64,000 nt of DNA, from the NCBI RefSeq assembly GCF_029436685.1, contig NZ_JAROCY010000020.1, positions 1-64,000 on the forward strand, written 5' to 3'. Each line of letters opens with the position of its first letter. The stretch's first letter is position 1. A program made the position numbers and the translations under genes. A model generated the notes under the pieces. The model ran no database searches and was not told where the DNA came from. It was given only the letters and a program-made list of their open reading frames with translations. Positions 50,194 through 57,509 of the stretch are shown here, piece by piece. This DNA is from Novosphingobium cyanobacteriorum (GTDB lineage: Bacteria; Pseudomonadota; Alphaproteobacteria; Sphingomonadales; Sphingomonadaceae).

Positions 50194-50663
50194 TGCTCGA
50201 TCCTCACTTCGTCGCCGATGGCGATTTCGCCATCGCTGATGACCTTGCCGCACACGCCGCCGCGCCAGTCGGGCAGCAGCGCGGCCTTCAGGCCGGGGGC
50301 GATCTCGTCCATGCGGCTGCACGGGTCGCATTCGCAGTTCACGCGGATGCGCAGGGTTTCGCCGATGGCGATGATGGCGCCAGGTTCGCGCGGCAGGCGC
50401 AGGCCCGAAACCAGCAGGTTGGCGCGGCGCACATGCCAGGGCAGGTCGATGTTCAGGTCGGCAAGCGCAGCGGCCCAGCTCTCCGCCTCGATCAGCGTGA
50501 TCTGGCGCTTGCCCTTCTTGCCAGGGCCGATGGCGCCACGCAGATCGCCGTGGACACCCTCACCTTCGGTCACGCGGACGCGCGGCACCGTCTCGATGGG
50601 ACCGCGCGGCCGATCATGCCGCGCGATGCCCCCCAGAATGCCGACGCCGCGTGCCGCGCCCAT
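50190..50663 (-). CDS. MOSC domain protein
   Basis: 157 residues. MOSC (molybdenum cofactor sulfurase C-terminal) domain: VRVTEGEGVHGDLRGAIGPG, RQITLIEAESWAAALADL, RRANLLVSGLRLP, IRVNCECDPCSRMDEI and WRGGVCGKVISDGEIAIGDEV. The cysteine (CxCDPC) is the likely sulfur-binding site. The family binds or transfers sulfur or metal-pterin cofactors; exact role unknown. Its position between gap and pgk, coupled by a 4-bp overlap to pgk, is unexpected for its function. Confidence 0.85.
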   Translation of the reverse strand: MGAARGVGILGGIARHDRPRGPIETVPRVRVTEGEGVHGDLRGAIGPGKKGKRQITLIEAESWAAALADLNIDLPWHVRRANLLVSGLRLPREPGAIIAIGETLRIRVNCECDPCSRMDEIAPGLKAALLPDWRGGVCGKVISDGEIAIGDEVRIEQ

Positions 50664-50669
50664 CTTGGC

Positions 50670-51677
50670 TTAAAGGAACTTCGCCATCGCGCCCGCCGTG
50701 TCGAGCATGCGGTTGGAGAAGCCCCACTCGTTGTCGTACCACGAAAGCACGCGCACCAGCTTGCCTTCGAGAACCGCGGTTTCCAGGCTGTCGATGGTCG
50801 ACGAGTGCGGATCGTGGTTGAAGTCGATCGAGACCAGCGGCTCTTCGGTATAGCCCAGCACGCCCTTCAGCGCGCCTTCGGCCGCAGCCTTGAGCAGGCC
50901 GTTCACTTCTTCAACCGTGGTGTCGCGCTTCGGCGTGAAGGTCAGGTCCACCACCGAAACGTTCGGCGTCGGCACGCGGATCGACGAACCGTCGAGCTTG
51001 CCCTTCAGGTCGGGCAGCACTTCGCCCACGGCCACGGCGGCGCCGGTGCTGGTGGGGATCATGTTCATCGCGGCGGCGCGGGCACGGCGCGGATCGCTGT
51101 GGATCTGGTCCAGGATCTTCTGGTCGTTGGTGTAGGAATGGATCGTGGTCATCAGGCCACGTTCGATGCCGATCGATTCATGCAGCACCTTGGCCAGCGG
51201 GGCCAGGCAGTTGGTGGTGCACGATGCGTTGGACACGATCTTGTGATCGGCGGTCAGCTTCTCATGATTCACGCCGAACACGACGGTGAGGTCCACGTTC
51301 TTGGCCGGAGCCGAAATCAGCACGCGCTTGGCGCCGGCGTCGAGGTGCTTCTGCCCGCCATCGCGATTGGTGAAGAAGCCGGTGCATTCCAGCGCGATGT
51401 CGATGCCATTGGCGGCGTGCGGCAGGTTGGCGGGATCGCGCTCGGCGGTCACCTGGATGCGCTTGCCGTTGACGATCAGGTCGTTGCCGTCAACCGACAC
51501 TTCGCCCGAGAAAGCGCCGTGGACGCTGTCACGCTTGAACAGCAGGGCATTGGCCTTCGCATCGGCGAGGTCGTTGATCGAAACCAGCTCGAGCCCGGCT
51601 TCAGGCCGCTCGAGGATGGCGCGGGCGACATTGCGCCCGATGCGTCCGAAACCGTTGATCGCAACCTTGATCGCCAT
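50670..51677 (-). CDS. gap: Glyceraldehyde-3-phosphate dehydrogenase, type I
   Basis: 335 residues. N-terminal Rossmann fold (MAIKVAINGFGRIGRNVAR), active-site VSNASCTTNCLAPLAKVLHE with the catalytic Cys, and YTNDQKILDQIHSDPRRARAAAMNMIPT. Aspartate in SINDLADAK suggests NAD preference. Standard length. Second gene of tkt-gap-MOSC-pgk, 18 bp after tkt. Confidence 0.97.
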   Translation of the reverse strand: MAIKVAINGFGRIGRNVARAILERPEAGLELVSINDLADAKANALLFKRDSVHGAFSGEVSVDGNDLIVNGKRIQVTAERDPANLPHAANGIDIALECTGFFTNRDGGQKHLDAGAKRVLISAPAKNVDLTVVFGVNHEKLTADHKIVSNASCTTNCLAPLAKVLHESIGIERGLMTTIHSYTNDQKILDQIHSDPRRARAAAMNMIPTSTGAAVAVGEVLPDLKGKLDGSSIRVPTPNVSVVDLTFTPKRDTTVEEVNGLLKAAAEGALKGVLGYTEEPLVSIDFNHDPHSSTIDSLETAVLEGKLVRVLSWYDNEWGFSNRMLDTAGAMAKFL

Positions 51678-51695
51678 GTGAAGACTCCTTCTGAA

Positions 51696-53663
51696 TTAGG
51701 AAAGGCGTGCCAGAACCTGCGGAACGATCTTGTCCGCGGTCAGCCCGAAATGATCGTAGAGAACGGGGGCCGGAGCCGAAGCGCCGAAGCTGTCGATGCC
51801 GATGGTCAGGCCATCGCCGACATACTTCTGCCAGCCCAGCGTGACGCCGGCCTCGATCGAGACCTTGAGCACGTCGGCGGGCAGCACGTCTGCGCGATAG
51901 GCGGCGTCCTGCGCGTCAAACAGTTCCCAGCAGGGGAACGAGACGACATCGGCGCCAACGCCCTTTTCCTCAAGCGCGGCCGCAGTGGCCATCGCGATCT
52001 CGACTTCCGAACCGCTGGCCAGCAGCACCACCTTGCGCGCGGCCTTGGCGGAAACAAGGCGATAGGCGCCCTTGGCGCTCTTCATCTCGGTATCGAAACG
52101 CACCGGCGGCAGGTTCTGGCGCGAGAGCGCGAGGACCGACGAGGCGTGCTTGTCGGCCAGCGCCAGCGCCCAGGCCTCGGCGGTTTCCAGCGCATCGGCC
52201 GGACGGAACACCTTGAGGCCGGGGATCATGCGCAGCGACATGACGTGCTCCACCGGCTGGTGGGTCGGTCCGTCTTCACCCAGGCCGATCGAATCGTGCG
52301 TCAGCACATAGACCACACGGGTGTGCTGCAGCGCCGACATGCGGATGGCGTTGCGGCAATAGTCGGAGAAGACGAGGAAGGTGCCGCCATAGGGAACGAT
52401 GCCGCCGTGCAGCGCCATGCCGTTCATGGCCGCGGCCATGCCGAATTCGCGGATGCCGTAGTAGACATGCCGACCGGCATAATCGTGCGCACCGAACGGC
52501 GTGGTCGACTTGGTCTTCGTCAGGTTCGAACCGGTCAGGTCCGCCGATCCGCCAACCAGTTCGGGAACGGCAGCGGTGAAGGCTTCCAGCGCCATCTCGC
52601 TCGCCTTGCGGGTCGCGACCTTGGGCGGGTTGGCGATCAGAGACTGCACATAGGCGTCAAATCCGCTGTCGGCGGGCAGTTCGCCGGCCATGCGGCGGCT
52701 GAACTCGTCGGCCTTGTCGCTCTTGGCGGCGCGGGCCTGCCATTCGGCATGGGCCACCTTGCCCGCTTCACCGGTGGAGCGCCAGTTGGCAAGGATGTCT
52801 GCCGGCACTTCGAACGGAGCGGAGGTCCAGCCGAGATATTCGCGCGCGGCGGCGATTTCGTCCGCACCCAGCGGCGCGCCGTGAACGCTGTGGCCGCCCT
52901 GCTTGTTGGGCGCGCCCTTGCCGATCACGGTGCGGCAGGCGACCAGCGACGGGCGCGGATCGGCGGCGGCTTCGGCCAGCGCGCGGGCGATGTCGGCAAA
53001 GTCATGCCCGTCGCACGAAACGGTGTGCCACCCGGTGGCGGCATAGCGTGCAAGGATGTCCTCGCTGGTGGACAGCGAAGTGTCACCGTCGATGGTGATC
53101 TTGTTGTCGTCCCACAGCACGTTCAGGCGGCCAAGCTTGAGCGTGGCGGCAAGTCCGATCGCCTCGTGGTTCACGCCCTCCATCAGGCAGCCGTCGCCCG
53201 CGATCACCCAGGTCTTGTGATCGACCAGCTCGTCACCGAACTGCGCGTTCAGGTGCCGCTCGGCCATGGCCATGCCCACTGCCATGGCGATGCCCTGGCC
53301 CAGCGGGCCGGTGGTGCATTCCACGCCGGGAATCATGAAGTTCTCAGGGTGACCCGCGCAGACCGAGCCAAGCTGGCGGAAATTGCGGATGTCCTCCATC
53401 GTCGGGCTTTCATAGCCCGACAGGTGGAGCAGCGCGTAGATCAGCATCGAGCCATGGCCGGCCGACAGCACGAAGCGGTCACGGTCAGCCCACTTCGGCG
53501 CGGAAGGATCGAACTTCAGGAACTGCGACCACAGCACGGTGGCAACGTCGGCCATGCCCATGGGCATGCCGGGGTGGCCGGAGTTCGCAGCCTGAACGGC
53601 GTCCATGGCGAGCGCACGGATCGCATTGGCCATCGGCGCCAGCACAGCGGTGTCGCGAGTCAT
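51696..53663 (-). CDS. tkt: Transketolase
   Basis: 655 residues from ATG 53663 (upstream in-frame ATGs at 53702 and 53741 add non-conserved residues). Thiamine-diphosphate enzyme of the pentose-phosphate/Calvin pathways. Motifs: IRALAMDAVQAANSGHPGMPMGMADVA, VLSAGHGSMLIYALLHLSGY, the TPP-binding VIAGDGCLMEGVNHEAIGLA and DDNKITIDGDTS, and the Tkt C-terminal domain with DSIGLGEDGPTHQPVEH. First gene of the operon. Confidence 0.95.
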   Translation of the reverse strand: MTRDTAVLAPMANAIRALAMDAVQAANSGHPGMPMGMADVATVLWSQFLKFDPSAPKWADRDRFVLSAGHGSMLIYALLHLSGYESPTMEDIRNFRQLGSVCAGHPENFMIPGVECTTGPLGQGIAMAVGMAMAERHLNAQFGDELVDHKTWVIAGDGCLMEGVNHEAIGLAATLKLGRLNVLWDDNKITIDGDTSLSTSEDILARYAATGWHTVSCDGHDFADIARALAEAAADPRPSLVACRTVIGKGAPNKQGGHSVHGAPLGADEIAAAREYLGWTSAPFEVPADILANWRSTGEAGKVAHAEWQARAAKSDKADEFSRRMAGELPADSGFDAYVQSLIANPPKVATRKASEMALEAFTAAVPELVGGSADLTGSNLTKTKSTTPFGAHDYAGRHVYYGIREFGMAAAMNGMALHGGIVPYGGTFLVFSDYCRNAIRMSALQHTRVVYVLTHDSIGLGEDGPTHQPVEHVMSLRMIPGLKVFRPADALETAEAWALALADKHASSVLALSRQNLPPVRFDTEMKSAKGAYRLVSAKAARKVVLLASGSEVEIAMATAAALEEKGVGADVVSFPCWELFDAQDAAYRADVLPADVLKVSIEAGVTLGWQKYVGDGLTIGIDSFGASAPAPVLYDHFGLTADKIVPQVLARLS

Positions 53664-53919
53664 AACCTGAAAAAGCCCTTCCAAAGCGCCCTGATGCGCC
53701 ATTGCCGGTGATTCGGAGCGCGGCCTCATTGGCCACCCCATACCCCACCGTCAAGGCTGGCGCCCCGCGCATTGCATTGCACGGCCTGCGATTCGGTGCA
53801 TTCGTATGCACAGCCGGAGTTGCGCGGGCAAGCAAAACTGTGTGCAGTGCAACAGCGAAAGCTGGGGATGGAGGATCAACCCGGCTTGCAGAGCGGCAAG
53901 GCTGTGGTAGCGCAAGGCC

Positions 53920-54114
53920 ATGGGAACCGATGGTCTGGACTCGGCGCTCGACCGGATCGAGCAGGCGCTGGTACGGCTGGAAGATGCCGTTTCCATGCGT
54001 GAGGCGCAGGCAGCCGAACTGGGCGATCTCAAGGCCCGGCATCGCAAGCTGAAGGAAACGGTGACGCAGGAACTGCGCCAGCTCGACCTCCTTCTCACCA
54101 ACTTGCCGCAATAA
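53920..54114 (+). CDS. Small coiled-coil protein upstream of zapA
   Basis: 64 residues: LDSALDRIEQALVRLEDAVS, then RHRKLKETVTQELRQLDLLLTN. A single amphipathic coiled coil with heptad leucines. It is 18 bp ahead of zapA on the same strand, so a link to cell division is plausible; homologues of similar size often precede zapA in alphaproteobacteria, as far as I recall. Confidence 0.7.
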   Translation: MGTDGLDSALDRIEQALVRLEDAVSMREAQAAELGDLKARHRKLKETVTQELRQLDLLLTNLPQ

Positions 54115-54132
54115 GCCAGCACCGGAACCGCG

Positions 54133-54471
54133 ATGAGCAACGTCACCCTGCAGATCGGCGGCCGCCCCTTCACCGTTTCGGCGGCTGAAGGCGAGGAAGC
54201 GCATATCGAGATGCTCGGCCGCATGATCGACGAGCGGGTAAAGCGGATGGGCGGCAACAGCCAGAGCGAGGCTCGGATGATGCTGTTCGCGGCGCTGATC
54301 CTGGCCGATGAACTGCACGAGGAGCACCGCAAGGCCCCTCCCCCACCGCCAGAACCCGTCGCCGCGCCTTCTGCCGAAGTGTCTGCCCAGGTGCTCTCCC
54401 GCATCGAGTCACTGGCCGAGCGCGTGGAAAAGCTGGCGCAAACCCTTGAGCATGCGACCTCGGCATCCTAG
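54133..54471 (+). CDS. zapA: Cell division protein ZapA
   Basis: 112 residues. MSNVTLQIGGRPFTVSAAEGEEAHIEMLGRM, broken here only by length limits, shows the globular ZapA head (VTLQIGGRPFTV; EEAHIEMLGRMIDERV). A long helix with ARMMLFAALILADELHEEHR follows, then a Pro-rich linker and a C-terminal coil. ZapA bundles FtsZ filaments at midcell. The 6S RNA gene follows directly. Confidence 0.9.
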   Translation: MSNVTLQIGGRPFTVSAAEGEEAHIEMLGRMIDERVKRMGGNSQSEARMMLFAALILADELHEEHRKAPPPPPEPVAAPSAEVSAQVLSRIESLAERVEKLAQTLEHATSAS

Positions 54472-54475
54472 ATGG

Positions 54476-54646
54476 GGTCGTGACGGGTACTGCCCGGCAC
54501 GAGCCGCATGAACATCCCTGAGGCTATAAGCAATCCAAGGGGGCTGTCCCTGCCGGGACCCTGGTCCTGGATACATGGTCCCCACCTGACGTGAAGGCGT
54601 CAGAGGATTTTCCGAGCAAACGACCCATGGTGGTCCCGTCACCCAC
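54476..54646 (+). ncRNA. ssrS: 6S RNA
   Basis: The 5' end GTGACGGG (54480-54487) pairs with the 3' end CCCGTCAC (54635-54642), forming the closing stem of a long hairpin of about 165 nt. The interior has the expected arrangement of partly paired arms around a large central bulge. It lies between zapA and the 5-formyl-THF cyclo-ligase gene, the conserved position of ssrS in proteobacteria. 6S RNA binds sigma70-RNA polymerase in stationary phase. End points are estimated from the stem. Confidence 0.85.
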
Positions 54647-54673
54647 CTTCCTTCCCGCCTGGAGCAGCACGGT

Positions 54674-55243
54674 TTGCAGATGAAGGCCGAACTTCGCCGC
54701 AGGCTGCGCGCAGAGCGCAAGGCACATGTCGCCGCGCTGGATCCGCGCGTGGGCGCGCTGGTGATGATGCGCCCGCCCGCGCCGCTCCTGGCGCTGGTGC
54801 CGCCGGGCGCTGTCGTGGGCCTCTACTACAATTCGCCCGAAGAGACGCCCACCGGCGGCTATGCCCGCTTCCTTGTCGATGCAGGACACACAGTTGCCCT
54901 GCCGTGGTTTGCCGCACGCGATGAAGCAATGACATTCCGCACCTGGGCCTCGCCCCACGTCGACGAATTGCTGGGCATGGGGCCATACGGGCCTCAGCCA
55001 TTGGCCGATGCGGCAGAGGTGACGCCCGACGTCCTGTTCGTGCCGCTGGTCGGCTTCGATGTCGAAGGCGGCCGGCTGGGCCAGGGCGGCGGCCACTATG
55101 ACCGCTGGCTGGCGGCGCACCCGGATGTGCCGGCCATCGGCATGGCGTGGGATTGCCAGCTGGTCGATGCCTTGCCCCGCGAGGCGCATGACCGGCCCCT
55201 TGCCGCCGTGGTAACGCCGACGCGACTCTACGGGCCATTCTGA
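54674..55243 (+). CDS. fau: 5-formyltetrahydrofolate cyclo-ligase
   Basis: 189 residues (ATG 54674 or 54680). Converts 5-formyl-THF to 5,10-methenyl-THF. Motifs: KAELRRRLRAERKAH, VVGLYYNSPEETPTGGY, VLFVPLVGFDVEGGRLGQGGGHYDRWLA (the signature), and the ending LAAVVTPTRL. Next to 6S RNA as in many proteobacteria. Confidence 0.93.
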   Translation: MQMKAELRRRLRAERKAHVAALDPRVGALVMMRPPAPLLALVPPGAVVGLYYNSPEETPTGGYARFLVDAGHTVALPWFAARDEAMTFRTWASPHVDELLGMGPYGPQPLADAAEVTPDVLFVPLVGFDVEGGRLGQGGGHYDRWLAAHPDVPAIGMAWDCQLVDALPREAHDRPLAAVVTPTRLYGPF

Positions 55244-55257
55244 GGACTCATTCCGCC

Positions 55258-55476
55258 GTGAACGACGATTACAAGCCGACATGGCGCAAGCCGGTGGGAA
55301 TCCTCGCGCTGATCACGGCGCTGATGGTCTATGCCGGAATCGTCGCGGCGCTGTCCGGCCCGCTTTCCGCGCTGCCGGTGCTGGTGCAGACACCGGTCTA
55401 CCTGATCCTCGGCGTCGCCTGGCTGCTGCCGCTGCGCCGCTTCCTGATCTGGATGGAAACCGGCCGCTGGGGCTGA
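55258..55476 (+). CDS. DUF2842 small membrane protein
   Basis: 72 residues, GTG start 55258 (CCGTGAAC). DUF2842 pattern: two membrane segments (ILALITALMVYAGIVAALS; TPVYLILGVAWLLPLRRFL) and the conserved ending WMETGRWG. Function unknown. 14 bp after fau, same strand. Confidence 0.85.
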   Translation: MNDDYKPTWRKPVGILALITALMVYAGIVAALSGPLSALPVLVQTPVYLILGVAWLLPLRRFLIWMETGRWG

Positions 55477-55546
55477 TCTTCAAGGCTGTTGGCGATCCTG
55501 GGGGAATGGCTTAACCGTTTGCCGAAACGCGAACGGGAGAGACGCC

Positions 55547-55924
55547 ATGCCAAGTCCAGTCGAAACGGTCGAAGCCTTCTGCGCGATGTGGGCGCAACCG
55601 GGCGGCTTTGCGCAATCGGTGCGCGACTATTTCACCGACGAGACCGACTACGAAAACGTGGGCCTATCGCACACCGTGGGCGTGGATCAGGCGCTGGCGA
55701 TGATCGGGCAGTTCGAACAGGGCATGGGCCTTGCCACCATCGGCGTGGATATGCTGGAGATCGTGGCGCAGGGCGATACCGTACTGACCGAGCGGGTGGA
55801 CCACATGATCAACGCCGCCGGCGAAACCTTCACCTCGATCCGCCTGATGGGCATCTTCAAGCTGCGGGACGGCAAGATCGTGCAGTGGCGTGACTACTTC
55901 GACGCATCGCCCTTCAAGGGCTGA
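55547..55924 (+). CDS. Limonene-1,2-epoxide hydrolase-like protein (SnoaL fold)
   Basis: 125 residues. NTF2/SnoaL-like fold of the limonene-epoxide-hydrolase group. The active-site set seen in that enzyme (Tyr, Asn, Arg-Asp, Asp) can be matched to YEN in TDYENVGLSH, ERVD in VLTERVDHMI, and WRDYFD near the end, so it may be a real epoxide hydrolase. Substrate unknown. Ribosome binding site GGGAGAG precedes it. Confidence 0.8.
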   Translation: MPSPVETVEAFCAMWAQPGGFAQSVRDYFTDETDYENVGLSHTVGVDQALAMIGQFEQGMGLATIGVDMLEIVAQGDTVLTERVDHMINAAGETFTSIRLMGIFKLRDGKIVQWRDYFDASPFKG

Positions 55925-55934
55925 AAAGCCGTAC

Positions 55935-55971
55935 GTTGAGAACGACTGAGAGGGGGTTGAAGTCGACTGAG
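55935..55971. repeat. Two imperfect GTTGARRWCGACTGAG units
   Basis: GTTGAGAACGACTGAG (55935-55950) and GTTGAAGTCGACTGAG (55956-55971), followed by a third partial GCGACTGAG. In inverse orientation they match the 21-bp tandem units in putA (GTTGAGATCGACTGAG). Confidence 0.6.
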
Positions 55972-55999
55972 GGCGACTGAGGCGGGGTCAAGAACGCGA

Positions 56000-56021
56000 A
56001 AGGGCGCCCTGAGGCGCCCTT
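56000..56021 (-). terminator. Hairpin after tRNA-Asp copy 1
   Basis: AAGGGCGCC / GGCGCCCTT perfect 9-bp stem with a CTGA loop; on the minus strand it is followed by TCGCG, with only a short T-run. Confidence 0.6.
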
Positions 56022-56037
56022 CCTGTCGCGTCTGACG

Positions 56038-56114
56038 TGGCGCGAGTGACGGGGCTCGAACCCGCGACCTCCGGCGTGACAGGCCGGCACTCTAACCAAC
56101 TGAGCTACACCCGC
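56038..56114 (-). tRNA. tRNA-Asp (anticodon GTC), copy 1
   Basis: 77 nt; acceptor GCGGGTG with CACTCGC (one G-U), discriminator G, CCA encoded. Anticodon stem CCGGC/GCCGG, loop CTGTCAC, anticodon GTC. Identical to the second copy at 56157-56233. Confidence 0.95.
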
Positions 56115-56122
56115 GTAACGTC

Positions 56123-56146
56123 AAAAAAAGCGCCGTGAAGGCGCTT
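56123..56146 (-). terminator. Terminator between the two tRNA-Asp genes
   Basis: AAGCGCC / GGCGCTT 7-bp stem (56128-56134 and 56140-56146), followed on the minus strand by seven T residues. It would end the transcript of the upstream copy, so each tRNA may have its own promoter. Confidence 0.8.
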
Positions 56147-56156
56147 CCCCAAGCGG

Positions 56157-56233
56157 TGGCGCGAGTGACGGGGCTCGAACCCGCGACCTCCGGCGTGACA
56201 GGCCGGCACTCTAACCAACTGAGCTACACCCGC
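56157..56233 (-). tRNA. tRNA-Asp (anticodon GTC), copy 2
   Basis: Same 77-nt sequence as copy 1, with CCA encoded. The 42-bp spacer holds the terminator. Confidence 0.95.
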
Positions 56234-56419
56234 GTTTCCGCTTGGGAGCCGCGCCACTATGCCACAGTCGCGGGCCTGTCAACAATGGCCAGGACATTTT
56301 TTGCGCGGGCGTGGACAGGCCGCCCTCAGGGTATGGTTTCTGGGCCGTTTACCAAGTTTTAGCCGCCCCTGTGCGATCACGGGAACCAGAAGGCGCAAGG
56401 GGCGCTGACGGGGGCAGAC

Positions 56420-56890
56420 GTGGCGATGGACAGGGCGATGGCCGTGTTGGCAGCAGGTGTGGCAGTGACAGCGCCCATGGCGGCGCAGGCGGCCGATGCG
56501 GTGCAGCTGGCCAGTGACGTGTTCGTGGAACGCTTCCATCCGGCGCCGGGTGGCCGCACCGCCCGCGTGCTGGAGCGCGCCGAGCGACTGCAGCCGGGCG
56601 ACCGCGTGGTCTTCGTGGTCAACTGGACGGCCCGCCGCGGCAAGGACTTCACGGTGACCAACCCCCTGCCCCGCACCGTTTCCTTTCAGGGAACAGCCGG
56701 TGGCGACGAGGAAGTCTCGGTCGATGGCGGGCGCACCTGGGGCCTGCTGGACGACCTGGTGGTGCGCGAGGCCGATGGCCGGCTGCGGCACGCGGTGCCT
56801 GAGGACGTGACCCACCTGCGCTGGCGCGTGCCGGGCGCAATGGCGGCGCTGGGCAACGGGCGGATGACCTATCGCGGGATCGTGCGCTGA
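56420..56890 (+). CDS. Exported protein of unknown function (DUF11-like)
   Basis: 156 residues, GTG start at 56420 (ATG 56426 is also possible). Signal peptide MDRAMAVLAAGVAVTAPMAAQA. The mature domain is beta-rich, with LQPGDRVVFVVNWTARRGKDFTVTNPLPRTVSF, broken by strands as in DUF11/ immunoglobulin-like modules, and a final LRWRVPGAMAALGNGRMTYRGIV. Function unknown. Confidence 0.75.
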   Translation: MAMDRAMAVLAAGVAVTAPMAAQAADAVQLASDVFVERFHPAPGGRTARVLERAERLQPGDRVVFVVNWTARRGKDFTVTNPLPRTVSFQGTAGGDEEVSVDGGRTWGLLDDLVVREADGRLRHAVPEDVTHLRWRVPGAMAALGNGRMTYRGIVR

Positions 56891-56897
56891 GCGCCGA

Positions 56898-57473
56898 TCA
56901 GCATTTTTCGTACTTCCAGTTGCGCTTCAGCCCTTGGGCGATCCACTCGGTCGCCTGGGCAATCCGCCTGTCGCGGGTCGCATCGGTCTTCGCATCGGTG
57001 ATCCATTCGAGATATTCGCGCTGCTGCGCAGGCGTGAACGCATCGAAATGAGCCTGCGCACCGGCGGCAGCGGATAGCGCCGCCGCGAAGGGTTGAGGCA
57101 TGGCGATGGGAGCCTTTGGCGGCTTGCCCACCCGGGGCTTCGTTGGCGTAACTGCAGATTCCCGCAGGCGATCGACCAGCTCGGCGGGCGGCGGAAGGTC
57201 AGACAGCGCGGTGATCCGGTCAAACTGCCCCATGGCGTTGCCCTGCCGCCCCTGACCATGGATCACGAAGGCGCAATGCGCCTTGAACGCCGCCATCCCC
57301 GCCAGATTGCGCCCTTCAAGCACGAAGTGCGGCATGTTCCACTTGATCGCCTCGGCAATGCCGGGAAAGGCATCGTGAACAAGCGCGCGCAGGTGGCGCA
57401 GCACCGGCTGCGCGAACGGCGCGGCCTGATCGATATAGGCATCGACGCGGGGATCGGTTTGCGGTGCAGGCAT
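56898..57473 (-). CDS. DUF1801 / YdeI-like protein
   Basis: 191 residues from ATG 57473. N-terminal DUF1801: VDAYIDQAAPFAQPVLRHLR, then IAEAIKWNMPHFVLEGRNLAGMAAFKAHCAFV. C-terminal YdeI/OmpD-associated helix: FDAFTPAQQREYLEWITDAK, RDRRIAQATEWIAQG. Function unknown. It is downstream of the E2 gene, separated by 36 bp, on the same strand. Confidence 0.82.
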   Translation of the reverse strand: MPAPQTDPRVDAYIDQAAPFAQPVLRHLRALVHDAFPGIAEAIKWNMPHFVLEGRNLAGMAAFKAHCAFVIHGQGRQGNAMGQFDRITALSDLPPPAELVDRLRESAVTPTKPRVGKPPKAPIAMPQPFAAALSAAAGAQAHFDAFTPAQQREYLEWITDAKTDATRDRRIAQATEWIAQGLKRNWKYEKC

Positions 57474-57509
57474 CGTTCGCTCCCGTGAACGCGTCCCTGC
57501 CATAGCAGA

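Noticed and set aside
50193..53711. Open frame of 1172 codons on the plus strand
   Set aside because: Antisense of gap and tkt, which are unmistakable on the minus strand. The peptide is rich in His/Arg/Gly/Asp with no domain.
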